A stretch of DNA of 64,000 bases from Clostridium manihotivorum (GTDB taxonomy: Bacteria > Bacillota > Clostridia > Clostridiales > Clostridiaceae). Numbering within the stretch: the first letter of the stretch is position 1; every line of letters starts with the position of its first letter. A program made the translations under genes and the position numbers. The notes under the pieces are model-generated. The model ran no database searches. It had not been told where the DNA came from and worked only from the letters and a program-made list of their open reading frames with translations. This document shows positions 36,733-48,158 of the stretch, one piece after another. The stretch lies in NCBI RefSeq assembly GCF_004015185.1, contig NZ_CP025746.1, positions 1,178,001 through 1,242,000 on the forward strand. Direction: 5' to 3'.

Positions 36733-38391
36733 ATGAGAAGTGATTTAGTTAAAAAAGGAGTAGAAAGAACTCCCCATAGATCTTTGTTTAAGGCAGCAGG
36801 CTTTACCGATGAGGAGCTCGATAGACCACTGATAGGAATAGTTACTTCCCATAATGAGATAATACCAGGTCATACTCATCTGGATAAAGTAGTGGAAGCA
36901 GTAAAGAAAGGAGTTCTTCTTGCAGGGGGAACACCTATAGAGTTTCCTGTTATAGGAGTCTGTGATGGTATTGCTATGGGGCATATAGGAATGAATTACT
37001 CCTTAGCTTCCAGAGAGCTTATAGCTGATTCAATAGAGTGTATGACCAATGCTCACGGCTTTGATGGCTTAGTGCTCATTCCAAACTGCGACAAGATCGT
37101 ACCTGGAGCTATAATGGGAGCTTTAAGACTAAATATTCCTTCTATAGTAGTTAGCGGAGGACCGATGCTTGCAGGAAAGTTCAAAGGTAAGGATGTTAGT
37201 CTTTCCACTGTATTTGAAGCTGTTGGAGCATATAATAACGGAAGCATGAGTACTTGTGATCTAAAGGAACTAGAGGAAAAGGCGTGTCCTACTTGCGGTT
37301 CTTGTTCAGGTATGTATACAGCAAACTCAATGAATTGCTTGACTGAAGTATTAGGTTTAGCTCTACCAGGTAATGGAACTATTCCAGCGGTTTATTCAGA
37401 GAGAATAAGACTAGCAAAACAAGCAGGTATGAAGATTTTGGACTTGGTTAAAGCTGACTTGAAGCCTAGAGATATTGTAAATGAGAGAAGCATAAGAAAT
37501 GCTCTTACTGTTGATATGGCTCTAGGATGCTCTACAAATAGCGTACTTCATCTAGCAGCTATAGCAAATGAAGCAAAGGTAGAGTTTGATTTAGATAAAG
37601 TAAATGAAATAAGCGGTGTAACCCCTAATCTTTGTAAGTTAGCTCCAGCTGGTGGCCATCACATTGAGGATCTATATTGGGCTGGTGGGATAAAAGCTGT
37701 TATGAAGGAACTTGCAAAGCTTAATCTTCTAGACTTAACCTGTGTAACTGCTAGCGGCTTAACTCAAGGTGAGATAGTTGAAGCAGCCTTAGAAGCTGAT
37801 CATACTGTTGTGAAGTCCGTAGAGGAACCCTATAGCAAAACTGGTGGCATAGCAGTTCTAAGAGGTAACTTAGCAGTTGATGGAGCGGTAGTAAAAAGAT
37901 CTGCAGTACTAAAGGAAATGATGGTTCATGAAGGCCCTGCAAGGGTATTTGACTCAGAAGAAGATACTATCAAAGCCATACTTGGTGGAGGCATAAATGA
38001 AGGTGATGTAGTTGTTATAAGATACGAAGGTCCTAAGGGTGGGCCTGGCATGAGAGAAATGCTTTCACCTACCTCTGCACTTGCAGGCATGGGCTTAGAT
38101 AAGAGTGTTGCTTTGATTACAGATGGAAGATTCTCTGGTGCTACTCGTGGCGCTGCTATAGGACATGTGTCACCAGAAGCCTATGAAGGTGGTCTTATAG
38201 CTTTAGTTGAAGAAGGAGACTTAATATCAATAGATATACCTAATGGAAAGCTAGAACTTAAGGTAAGTGATGAAGTATTAAGTTTTAGAAAAGAAAAGTG
38301 GACTTTACCAGAACCAAAAATAAAAGAAGGCTATCTCAGTCGCTATGCAAGACTAGTAAGCTCTGCTAGTACTGGGGCAGTATTAAGATAG
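36733..38391 (+). CDS. ilvD: Dihydroxyacid dehydratase
   Basis: A 552-residue Fe-S enzyme making the 2-oxo acid precursors of valine and isoleucine. Cluster cysteines are in PNCDKIVPG and [25 protein letters not shown] is present near the C-terminus. AAAGGAGAAGAAAG precedes the ATG. It begins a tightly spaced run ilvD-ilvB-leuA-ilvC, 590 nt after leuB. Confidence 0.94.
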   Translation: MRSDLVKKGVERTPHRSLFKAAGFTDEELDRPLIGIVTSHNEIIPGHTHLDKVVEAVKKGVLLAGGTPIEFPVIGVCDGIAMGHIGMNYSLASRELIADSIECMTNAHGFDGLVLIPNCDKIVPGAIMGALRLNIPSIVVSGGPMLAGKFKGKDVSLSTVFEAVGAYNNGSMSTCDLKELEEKACPTCGSCSGMYTANSMNCLTEVLGLALPGNGTIPAVYSERIRLAKQAGMKILDLVKADLKPRDIVNERSIRNALTVDMALGCSTNSVLHLAAIANEAKVEFDLDKVNEISGVTPNLCKLAPAGGHHIEDLYWAGGIKAVMKELAKLNLLDLTCVTASGLTQGEIVEAALEADHTVVKSVEEPYSKTGGIAVLRGNLAVDGAVVKRSAVLKEMMVHEGPARVFDSEEDTIKAILGGGINEGDVVVIRYEGPKGGPGMREMLSPTSALAGMGLDKSVALITDGRFSGATRGAAIGHVSPEAYEGGLIALVEEGDLISIDIPNGKLELKVSDEVLSFRKEKWTLPEPKIKEGYLSRYARLVSSASTGAVLR

Positions 38392-38400
38392 GAGGATCCC

Positions 38401-40062
38401 ATGAAACTAAACGGCTCAGAGATATTAATTAATACTTTAATAGATGAAGGGGTAGAAATAATCTTCGGCTATCCTGGCGGAGCTGTACTTAATATATATG
38501 ATGCTATCTATAAAAATGAACACAGGATAAGGCATGTGCTTACCTGTCATGAACAAGGAGCAGCTCATGCTGCCGATGGATATGCAAGAGCTACTGGAAA
38601 GGTAGGAGTATGTCTTGCTACCTCAGGGCCAGGAGCTACTAATTTAGTAACTGGTATAGCCACAGCATATATGGACTCAGTACCGATGGTAGCCATAACA
38701 GGTAATGTTACTACTCCTCTTTTAGGTAAGGATAGCTTTCAAGAAGTAGATATAGTAGGTATTACAATGCCTATAACTAAACATAACTTCATAGTTAGAG
38801 AGGTTGGAGAACTTCAAGAAACCATAAGAAAAGCTTTCTATATTGCAAAAGAAGGAAGACCAGGACCTGTTCTTGTAGATATACCTAAGGACATTACTGC
38901 AAAGATTTCTGAGTATGAGAGTAAAAAGCCTATGGAATTAAAAAAGGATTGTAGATATGTCACTGAAAAGGCTTTAGCTAACTTAGCTCAATTCATAAAT
39001 AAAGCTGAAAGACCTTTGATTTTTGCAGGTGGTGGAGTAATAAGTTCAGGAGCTACGGAGTTACTTAAGGAGCTTGCCTTGAAGATAAATGCACCGGTAG
39101 CTACTTCTTTAATGGGCATGGGGGCATTTCCAGGGCAACATGAACTTTATACAGGTATGATTGGGATGCATGGGACAAAGGCTTCAAACCTTCTAGCAAC
39201 AAAAGCAGATCTTATAATAGCTATAGGAACAAGATTCTCAGATAGAGTAGTAGCCAACAGAGAGCATATTAAAAATGCAAAGATAGTTCAGATAGATATA
39301 GATCCGGCAGAATTAGATAAGAACATTAAGACCGATGCAAATATAGTAGGGGATGTTAAATATACACTTGAAAGGCTTATGAATCTCATAAAAGAAAAGC
39401 GAAACGATAGCTGGTTAGAGCTTATGAAGGAATACAAGGCTTTAAAGTCCTATAAAAAAGATCCTGATAGTGTTACTCCAGAATTATTGTTTAACTGTTT
39501 ATATAAAAGCTTTGGAGAGGATTTAGTTATGACTACCGAAGTAGGTCAGCATCAGATGTGGGCAGCACTTCACTATACCTTCTCAAAGCCTAGGACTTTA
39601 CTAACCTCAGGTGGACTTGGAACCATGGGGTATGGCCTTGGAGCATCTATAGGAGCTAAGATTGGCAAGCCTGAAAGCAAGGTTGTTAATATAGCTGGAG
39701 ATGGAAGCTTTTCCATGAATGCCATAGAGCTTGCTACCGCAGTGAGCAACAAGGTTCCAGTGGTTGTAATAATTTTAAACAATGGGTGTCTTGGTATGGT
39801 AAGGCAATGGCAAAGTTTCTTCTACGAAAGTAGATATTCCTATACTACGCTAAATAGAGGCACTGATTATGTTAAGCTGGCTGAAGCTTATGGAGCTAAA
39901 GGTTATAGAGTAACTGAGCCAAGTCAGATTGATGAAGTCTTAGAAGAAGCTTTTAACTCAGAAGTTCCTGTGGTAATAGATTATGTAATAAATATAGATA
40001 AAAAGGTATTTCCTATGGTTGCACCAGGAGATCCCATAGATGAAATAATAACAGAAAACTAG
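38401..40062 (+). CDS. ilvB: Acetolactate synthase large (catalytic) subunit
   Basis: A 553-residue ThDP enzyme. GYPGGAVLNIYDA and the ThDP-activating Glu in CHEQGAAHAADGYA lie at the N-terminus, and the ThDP motif GDGSFSMNAIELATAVSNKVPVVVIILNN is near residue 437. AGGAGG precedes the ATG, 9 nt after ilvD. It partners with IlvN from the start of the locus. Confidence 0.94.
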   Translation: MKLNGSEILINTLIDEGVEIIFGYPGGAVLNIYDAIYKNEHRIRHVLTCHEQGAAHAADGYARATGKVGVCLATSGPGATNLVTGIATAYMDSVPMVAITGNVTTPLLGKDSFQEVDIVGITMPITKHNFIVREVGELQETIRKAFYIAKEGRPGPVLVDIPKDITAKISEYESKKPMELKKDCRYVTEKALANLAQFINKAERPLIFAGGGVISSGATELLKELALKINAPVATSLMGMGAFPGQHELYTGMIGMHGTKASNLLATKADLIIAIGTRFSDRVVANREHIKNAKIVQIDIDPAELDKNIKTDANIVGDVKYTLERLMNLIKEKRNDSWLELMKEYKALKSYKKDPDSVTPELLFNCLYKSFGEDLVMTTEVGQHQMWAALHYTFSKPRTLLTSGGLGTMGYGLGASIGAKIGKPESKVVNIAGDGSFSMNAIELATAVSNKVPVVVIILNNGCLGMVRQWQSFFYESRYSYTTLNRGTDYVKLAEAYGAKGYRVTEPSQIDEVLEEAFNSEVPVVIDYVINIDKKVFPMVAPGDPIDEIITEN

Positions 40063-40073
40063 GAGGTGAAGTA

Positions 40074-42601
<2,528 letters not shown>

Positions 42602-42669
42602 TTTTGTAGATTACCATAAATTACTACGGAGTTTATTTGACAAAAAAACAAAAAAAACTACAAATCGTG

Positions 42670-42698
42670 TTGACATTGAGGCCATAATTAAATATAAT
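42670..42698 (+). promoter_or_regulatory. Strong promoter for Mn riboswitch RNA
   Basis: TTGACA (42670), 17-nt spacer and TATAAT (42693): a consensus sigma-A promoter 70 nt after ilvC. Confidence 0.85.
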
Positions 42699-42714
42699 GG
42701 TTTTCGTTGAGAAT

Positions 42715-42857
42715 ACTTTCAGGCATAAGGGAGTAGCAGACAGCATTTAATGTTGTTTCAAAATCAACATACTGATGCTTTTCATCTGGCTTTGTATTAA
42801 TTTGTGAGACTTATGTATAACGAGGGTTGCGTTATACATAAGTCTCATTTTCTTTTT
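42715..42857 (+). promoter_or_regulatory. yybP-ykoY (Mn2+) riboswitch with intrinsic terminator, no downstream sense gene
   Basis: AGGGAGTAGC (about 42728) and TCAACATACT (about 42764) are the two conserved strands of the yybP-ykoY Mn2+ pocket, joined by a variable hairpin. A 17-bp perfect terminator (GAGACTTATGTATAACG and its complement, 42806-42846) with ATTTTCTTTTT follows. The family switches on Mn export or resistance genes. Here the next plus-strand gene is rex, 1.4 kb away, and the ferritin gene directly ahead runs the opposite way. Confidence 0.8.
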
Positions 42858-42921
42858 GTTTTATACAAAATACAATAACATATCAAATTATCATCATATA
42901 CATTGAAAAATGCATATGACC

Positions 42922-42958
42922 AAAAAATTCGCTGAAGAAAATCGCTTCAGCGAATTGT
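42922..42958 (-). terminator. Intrinsic terminator of ferritin gene
   Basis: AATTCGCTGAAG/CTTCAGCGAATT stem; on the minus strand it is followed by TTTTTT. On the plus strand there is no T-run, so it should not stop transcripts coming from the riboswitch. Confidence 0.8.
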
Positions 42959-42968
42959 GTTATATACT

Positions 42969-43484
42969 CTATGCATTTGCAGAGCCAGGAGCTACATAGA
43001 CTCTTTGAGCTAATTCATCATCCAGTAGGTAAAGTGCAGCAGGGTTTGTATCCGCTCTTCTAGCTTTCTTTATTATTCTGTTAAAATTATCTTCTTCTTC
43101 AACCTGCTCATCTACAAACCACTTTAATAGAGATATTGTTGCATGTTCTTTCTCTTCGTTTGCAAGATTTGCTAGTTCATAGACTCTTTTAGTAACTTCT
43201 TGCTCGTGTTCATAGCCTTTTTCTAAAACATCCACCATGTTCTTAAACTTTAGCTGAGGTTTATCTATAGATTCTAAGGTTACATCTCCATTCTTTTGAT
43301 ATACATAATCAAAAAATTTCATGGCATGAAAAATTTCTTCTTGAGCTTGAACTCTAAAGAAGTTTGCAAATCCATCAAGATCTTGTGAATGGGCATAAGC
43401 AGCCATAGCTAAATAAGAATAAGATGAATAGAATTCATAGTTTATTTGGTTGTTTATTGCTTTAATTAAAGTTTCGCTGAGCAT
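42969..43484 (-). CDS. ftnA: Ferritin
   Basis: A 171-residue iron-storage ferritin. Ferroxidase ligands are visible in NYEFYSSYSY and FFRVQAQEEIFHAMK, and the later Glu/Gln pair lies in EEKEHATISLLKWF and DEQVEEEDNF. The ATG at 43484 follows AAAGGAGGATAAC; a seven-residue longer frame from 43505 is unsupported. It is convergent with the orphan Mn riboswitch. Confidence 0.92.
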   Translation of the reverse strand: MLSETLIKAINNQINYEFYSSYSYLAMAAYAHSQDLDGFANFFRVQAQEEIFHAMKFFDYVYQKNGDVTLESIDKPQLKFKNMVDVLEKGYEHEQEVTKRVYELANLANEEKEHATISLLKWFVDEQVEEEDNFNRIIKKARRADTNPAALYLLDDELAQRVYVAPGSANA

Positions 43485-43744
43485 TGTTATCCTCCTTTTA
43501 TACATTTGTGAATTAGTAGTCTAAAAATTATAAAATCATTTTTTTATGCTTATGATACTGGTACTGACTATAGAGCCATATACTTATTATTAGGATGTTA
43601 TTTTCCTTAAGTGCAATATTATGTGGAAATTAAAGCTTTAAAATTTGACTATTATTCCTTTAATTTAAACTTGTAAAATAAGCATTAAATATATTAATAT
43701 ATTTGTAAAATATAAGTTGAAAATTATATACAGTTCCAGCCTAA

Positions 43745-43927
43745 ATTAATAATTTATACATCATAGAAAATCCCTACAAAATATGATTTTCGAACATGCA
43801 TAACTTAAGTTTTTGCAATGGAACCTTATATAGATATCCAACTTTAACTATTAATTTATATGTGCCACAAAATCCCCAGAAGCCGGGATTTTATAACAAG
43901 TATAAATTAAGTTTTCATAAAGGTTCC
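43745..43927. repeat. Two adjacent palindromic elements, family C (inverted orientation)
   Basis: Left unit: GATTTTCGAACATGCATAAC with TTAAG. Right unit: ACTATTAATTTATATGTG, then CCCCAGAAGCCGGG, then AAGTATAAATTAAG and GGTTCC. These match the 30937-31131 pair read on the other strand. A 63-codon frame here is just repeat. The rest of 43485-44160 is AT-rich with no gene seen. Confidence 0.65.
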
Positions 43928-44164
43928 CTATATATTAGCTTTACAAATTCAAAGCATCTTATTTATACTTATAAAGTATTATCCTAAATGGGAAATATAA
44001 TTCTCATTTTAAACAATTTTATCAAAAACAATGTTAATATATAGATAAGTTTAGATTAATTGTGGTAATATATATAAGGAAAAGAGTACTATAGTGGATT
44101 TATACTTTTTAGAATTTATAATTTTTTAATCTGTGAATGATTTTAATATAACGGTTATTTTATT

Positions 44165-44241
44165 GGCCTGCCAAGTTTTCTTCAAAAGGGCGGAATGGCA
44201 GATGCGTAAAAAATCACTAATGAAAAATGCATTGGAGATTT
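44165..44241. repeat. Hairpin-terminator element, family B, upstream of rex
   Basis: GGCCTGCC / GGCAGATGCG, A-run, then AATCACTAATGAAAAATGCAT with TTGGAGATTTG, in which the terminator arm has decayed. It ends about 25 nt before the rex start. Confidence 0.6.
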
Positions 44242-44266
44242 GTTAATTTAAGAAGAGGTGACAGAC

Positions 44267-44902
44267 ATGGAAAAGAAAAAAAATATATCTATGGCAGTTA
44301 TAAAAAGACTACCTAAATATCATAGATATCTATTAGAACTATTAAAAAATGATGTTGATAGAATTTCATCAAAAGAACTAAGCGAAAAGATTGGTTTTAC
44401 AGCATCACAAATAAGACAAGATTTGAACTGCTTCGGTGACTTTGGACAGCAAGGATATGGTTACAATGTAAGAGATTTATATAATCAAATAATAGCTATA
44501 TTAGGCCTTCAAAGAGATTATAACACCATAATAGTTGGTGCTGGTAACATAGGTCAGGCACTAGCAAATTATACTCAATTTGAAAAGCTTGGTTTTAATT
44601 TGCTTGGTATGTTCGATGCTAACCCAAGACTTAGTGGAATCAGAATAAAGGATATTGAAATAAAAGATGTAGACAGTATGAAAGGTTTCTTAGATGAAAA
44701 TCATATAGATATTGCTATAATCTGTGTTCCTGACAACAGTGCTCAAAAGGTTTGTGATGAACTTGTAGCAAATGGTGTTAAAGGAATATGGAACTTTGCT
44801 CCTGTGGATCTAGTAGCTCCTAAGGACGTAATTGTAGAAAATGTACATCTTAGTGAAAGCTTATTAACTTTAGCATATTTAATAAACGAATCTCAGAATT
44901 AA
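44267..44902 (+). CDS. rex: Redox-sensing transcriptional repressor Rex
   Basis: A 211-residue repressor: N-terminal winged helix (VIKRLPKYHRYLLELL, ISSKELSEKIGFTASQIRQDL) and a C-terminal Rossmann domain (GAGNIGQALANY) that senses NADH/NAD+. The ATG at 44267 follows AAGAGGTG; the GTG inside that site (44258) is rejected. Rex controls fermentation genes in clostridia, and the butyrate operon follows directly. Confidence 0.93.
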   Translation: MEKKKNISMAVIKRLPKYHRYLLELLKNDVDRISSKELSEKIGFTASQIRQDLNCFGDFGQQGYGYNVRDLYNQIIAILGLQRDYNTIIVGAGNIGQALANYTQFEKLGFNLLGMFDANPRLSGIRIKDIEIKDVDSMKGFLDENHIDIAIICVPDNSAQKVCDELVANGVKGIWNFAPVDLVAPKDVIVENVHLSESLLTLAYLINESQN

Positions 44903-44930
44903 ATAACAACTAAAAATAGTAGCTTAAAAA

Positions 44931-44948
44931 TTGTTAAAAAAGACACAA
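44931..44948 (+). promoter_or_regulatory. Possible Rex operator before crt
   Basis: TTGTTAAAAAAGACACAA fits the Rex pattern TTGTTAA-N4-TTAACAA with a perfect left half and a 4/7 right half. It lies 6 nt before the -35 of the crt promoter. Confidence 0.45.
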
Positions 44949-44954
44949 AATATA

Positions 44955-44983
44955 TTGCAAAAGTATTTGCAAACAAGTATAAT
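44955..44983 (+). promoter_or_regulatory. Promoter of butyrate operon
   Basis: TTGCAA (44955) and TATAAT (44978) with 17-nt spacing. The predicted start falls at or inside a hairpin AATTGAAGT/ACTTCAATT plus T6 (44988-45018), which would also terminate rex transcripts. Confidence 0.7.
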
Positions 44984-44987
44984 CATA

Positions 44988-45018
44988 ATTGAAGTTCAAG
45001 GACTTCAATTATTTTTTG
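44988..45018 (+). terminator. Intrinsic terminator after rex
   Basis: AATTGAAGT pairs with ACTTCAATT around a 6-nt loop, followed by ATTTTTT. It sits just after the -10 of the crt promoter. Confidence 0.7.
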
Positions 45019-45155
45019 CTAGTGATTGTTATAATATTAACAAGCTTCAAAAATAATTAACATAATATGACAGAGTTTTTATTGTAATATAAGCTTATGA
45101 AAATAAAACTTATATGCTTTGTTAAGAATATAACTACTTTAAGGAGGCCATAACA

Positions 45156-45938
45156 ATGGAATTAAAAAATGTTATCCTTGAAAAAGAGGGGAATATTGCT
45201 GTTGTAACAATAAACAGACCAAAGGCTTTAAATGCACTTAACTCAGAAACATTAAAGGATATAGACACAGTTGTAGCAGAACTTGAAAAAGATAAAGAAG
45301 TTTATGCTGTTATACTAACAGGTGCTGGCGAAAAAGCATTCGTTGCAGGTGCTGATATATCTGAAATGAAAGACTTAAATGAAGAGCAAGGTAGAGAATT
45401 CGGAGCTTTAGGAAATAAAGTTTTCAGAAGATTAGAAGTGTTGGACAAACCAGTTATTGCAGCTATTTCAGGTTTTGCACTAGGTGGAGGCTGTGAATTA
45501 GCAATGGCTTGTGATATAAGAATCGCTTCTGAGAAGGCAAGATTTGCTCAACCAGAAAGCGGACTTGGAATAACTCCTGGCTTTGGTGGAACACAAAGAC
45601 TTCCTAGATTAGTTGGACTTGGTAAAGCAAAAGAATTAATATACACTGGAGATATGGTTAATGCTGCAGAAGCATTAAGAATTGGTTTAGTTAATAAGGT
45701 TGTACCTCTAGAAAGCTTAATGGATGAAGCTAAAGCTTTAGCTAAAAAGATAGCTGCAAATGCTCCAATAGCAGTTAAGCTATGTAAGGATGCTATAGAC
45801 AGAGGAATGCAAGTAGGTATAGATGAAGCTATAGTAATAGAAGCAGAAGACTTTGGTAAGTGCTTTGCTACTGAAGATCAAAAAGAAGGAATGTCTGCTT
45901 TTGTTGAAAAAAGAGAAAAGAATTTCAAGAATCAATAA
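45156..45938 (+). CDS. crt: 3-hydroxybutyryl-CoA dehydratase (crotonase)
   Basis: A 260-residue enoyl-CoA hydratase-family enzyme making crotonyl-CoA. The oxyanion-hole segments AFVAGADISEM and ALGGGCELAMACDI and the catalytic Glu in FAQPESGLGITPGFGGTQRL are present. AAGGAGGCC precedes the ATG. It is the first gene of crt-bcd-etfB-etfA-hbd; thiolase (thl) is not in the window. Confidence 0.95.
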   Translation: MELKNVILEKEGNIAVVTINRPKALNALNSETLKDIDTVVAELEKDKEVYAVILTGAGEKAFVAGADISEMKDLNEEQGREFGALGNKVFRRLEVLDKPVIAAISGFALGGGCELAMACDIRIASEKARFAQPESGLGITPGFGGTQRLPRLVGLGKAKELIYTGDMVNAAEALRIGLVNKVVPLESLMDEAKALAKKIAANAPIAVKLCKDAIDRGMQVGIDEAIVIEAEDFGKCFATEDQKEGMSAFVEKREKNFKNQ

Positions 45939-46049
45939 TTAACAAAAATATTACTTTAAATTAAATTAAGTTTAATTTATACTAAATTAAAATATATTAG
46001 TAAATACTAGGCGGAGTAGAAAAGTATTTCTCCGTGGACAATAAATATT

Positions 46050-46192
46050 GGTAGAACTGTTAATTCAGTTCTGCCAAAAATAAAATTATCAGCAGGCAGA
46101 ACAATTAATAATTGTTGCGTGCAGAATAAAATTGCAGGAGGCAGAACAATTAATAATTGTTCTGTGCAGAATAAAATTAGCAGGAGGGAATA
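46050..46192 (+). repeat. Tandem hairpin repeats between crt and bcd
   Basis: Three related units of about 45 nt. Each has a palindrome AGAACAATTAATAATTGTTC or a variant, then TGCAGAATAAAATT and GCAGGAGG. The last unit provides the bcd ribosome site, and the earlier ones carry extra copies of it. A further hairpin (GCGGAG...CTCCGT) precedes them at about 46013. Confidence 0.8.
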
Positions 46193-46197
46193 TATAA

Positions 46198-47337
46198 ATG
46201 GATTTCCAATTAACAAGAGAACAAGAATTAGTAAGACAAATGGTTAGAGACTTCGCTGAAACTGAAGTTAGACCAATAGCAGGTGAAATTGACGAAACTG
46301 AAGAATTCCCAATGGAAAATGTAAAGAAAATGGCATCACTTGGTGTGTTAGGAATTCCTTTCGATAAGAAATATGAAGGTGCTGGCGGAGATGTTTTATC
46401 ATACATCATAGCTGTTGAAGAATTATCAAAGATTTGCGGTACTCACGGTGTTATAGTATCAGCTCATACTTCACTTTGTGGTTCAGTAGTAAATGAATTT
46501 GGTACTGAAGCTCAAAAACAAAAATATCTTCCAGACTTAGCTAGCGGAAGAAAAATAGGTGCTTTTGGTTTAACTGAACCAGGTGCTGGTACAGATGCTG
46601 CTGGTCAACAAACAACTGCAGTATTAGATGGAGATAACTACATCCTTAACGGATCTAAGATATTCATAACAAATGGTGGAGTTGCTGAAACTTTCATAAT
46701 ATTTGCTATGACAGACAAGAGCAAGGGAACAAAAGGAATATCAGCTTTCATAGTTGAAAAGAGCTTCCCAGGTTTCTCAATAGGTAAAGTTGAAAACAAG
46801 ATGGGTATCAGAGCTTCATCAACAACTGAACTTATAATGCAAAACTGTATAGTTCCAAAAGAAAACTTACTTGGACAAGAAGGTAAGGGATTTGGTATAG
46901 CTATGAAGACTCTTGATGGAGGAAGAATAGGTATAGCTGCTCAAGCTTTAGGTCTTGCTGGTGGTGCATTAGATGAAGCTAAGAAGTATATGTTAGAAAG
47001 AAAGCAATTTGGAAAACCACTTTCTGCTTTCCAAGGTTTACAATGGTATATAGCTGAAATGGATGTTAAGGTTGAAGCTGCTAGATACTTAGTATATAGA
47101 GCTGCATGGCTTAAGCAAAACAAACTTCCTTACACATTAGATGCTGCAAGAGCTAAGTTATTCGCTGCTGACGTAGCTATGGAAGTAACTACTAAGGCTG
47201 TTCAAATATTCGGTGGATACGGATATACTAAGGAATATCCAGTTGAAAGATTAATGAGAGATGCTAAGATAACTGAAATCTATGAAGGAACTTCAGAAGT
47301 TCAAAAGATGGTTATTTCAGGAAACATTTTAAAATAG
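46198..47337 (+). CDS. bcd: Butyryl-CoA dehydrogenase
   Basis: A 379-residue acyl-CoA dehydrogenase reducing crotonyl-CoA in a complex with EtfAB (electron-bifurcating in clostridia). FAD/substrate signatures AFGLTEPGAGTDA and the C-terminal QIFGGYGYTKEYPVERLMRDA are present; the catalytic Glu lies in TEIYEGTSEVQ. AGCAGGAGGG precedes the ATG. Confidence 0.95.
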   Translation: MDFQLTREQELVRQMVRDFAETEVRPIAGEIDETEEFPMENVKKMASLGVLGIPFDKKYEGAGGDVLSYIIAVEELSKICGTHGVIVSAHTSLCGSVVNEFGTEAQKQKYLPDLASGRKIGAFGLTEPGAGTDAAGQQTTAVLDGDNYILNGSKIFITNGGVAETFIIFAMTDKSKGTKGISAFIVEKSFPGFSIGKVENKMGIRASSTTELIMQNCIVPKENLLGQEGKGFGIAMKTLDGGRIGIAAQALGLAGGALDEAKKYMLERKQFGKPLSAFQGLQWYIAEMDVKVEAARYLVYRAAWLKQNKLPYTLDAARAKLFAADVAMEVTTKAVQIFGGYGYTKEYPVERLMRDAKITEIYEGTSEVQKMVISGNILK

Positions 47338-47355
47338 TTTTAGGAGGACAGAAGA

Positions 47356-48138
47356 ATGATAAAAATAGTAGTTTGTTTAAAGCAAGTACCAGATACTACA
47401 GCTGTTAGAATAGATCCAAAGACTGGAACTCTTATAAGAGAAGGTGTTCCTTCAATAATAAATCCAGAAGATAAGCATGCTTTAGAAGCAGCTTTAAGAA
47501 TAAAAGATGAAAAAGGTGCTCATATAACAATAGTAAGCATGGGACCTCCACAAGCACAAACAGCTTTAAGAGAAGCTCTATGCATGGGTGCAGACGAAGC
47601 TATACTTATAACTGACAGAGCATTTGCTGGAGCTGATACTCTTGCAACTTCAAATACTATAGCTGGAGCTATAAAAAAGTTAGATTATGATATAATATTC
47701 GCTGGAAGACAGGCTATCGATGGAGATACTGCACAAGTTGGTCCAGAAATAGCAGAGCATTTAAATATACCTCAAGTAACTTATGTTCAAGATGTTACTG
47801 TAGAAGAAGATGGTCTTCTAGTTAACAGAGCATTAGAAGATGGATATGAATTAATAAAGGTTCAAACTCCAGTTCTTTTAACTGCAATTAAGGAATTAAA
47901 CGAGCCAAGATATATGAACGTAGGTTTAATCTTCGGAACTGCTGGTAAGGAAATTCAAATATGGTCAGCAGACGATATAGATGTAGATAAGAGCTTATTA
48001 GGACTTAAGGGTTCACCAACAAAGGTTAAGAAATCAATGACTAAAGAAACTAAGGGCGCTGGAGAGTTAGTTGATTTACCAGCTGGTGAAGCAGCAGATT
48101 ACGTATTAAGAAAATTAATTGAGAAACACTACATCTAA
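47356..48138 (+). CDS. etfB: Electron transfer flavoprotein beta subunit
   Basis: A 260-residue subunit with VVCLKQVPDT at the start and AGRQAIDGDTAQVGPEIAE, the bifurcating-FAD region. TTAGGAGGAC precedes the ATG. It works with EtfA and Bcd to couple crotonyl-CoA and ferredoxin reduction by NADH. Confidence 0.95.
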   Translation: MIKIVVCLKQVPDTTAVRIDPKTGTLIREGVPSIINPEDKHALEAALRIKDEKGAHITIVSMGPPQAQTALREALCMGADEAILITDRAFAGADTLATSNTIAGAIKKLDYDIIFAGRQAIDGDTAQVGPEIAEHLNIPQVTYVQDVTVEEDGLLVNRALEDGYELIKVQTPVLLTAIKELNEPRYMNVGLIFGTAGKEIQIWSADDIDVDKSLLGLKGSPTKVKKSMTKETKGAGELVDLPAGEAADYVLRKLIEKHYI

Positions 48139-48158
48139 GATTTGGGAGGTAAAATATT

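Noticed and set aside
43796-43987. 63-codon frame downstream of ferritin
   Set aside because: It lies inside the palindromic family-C repeats and has no ribosome site.
46007-46409. Two minus-strand frames over the crt-bcd gap
   Set aside because: They are produced by the tandem hairpin repeats and the start of bcd.
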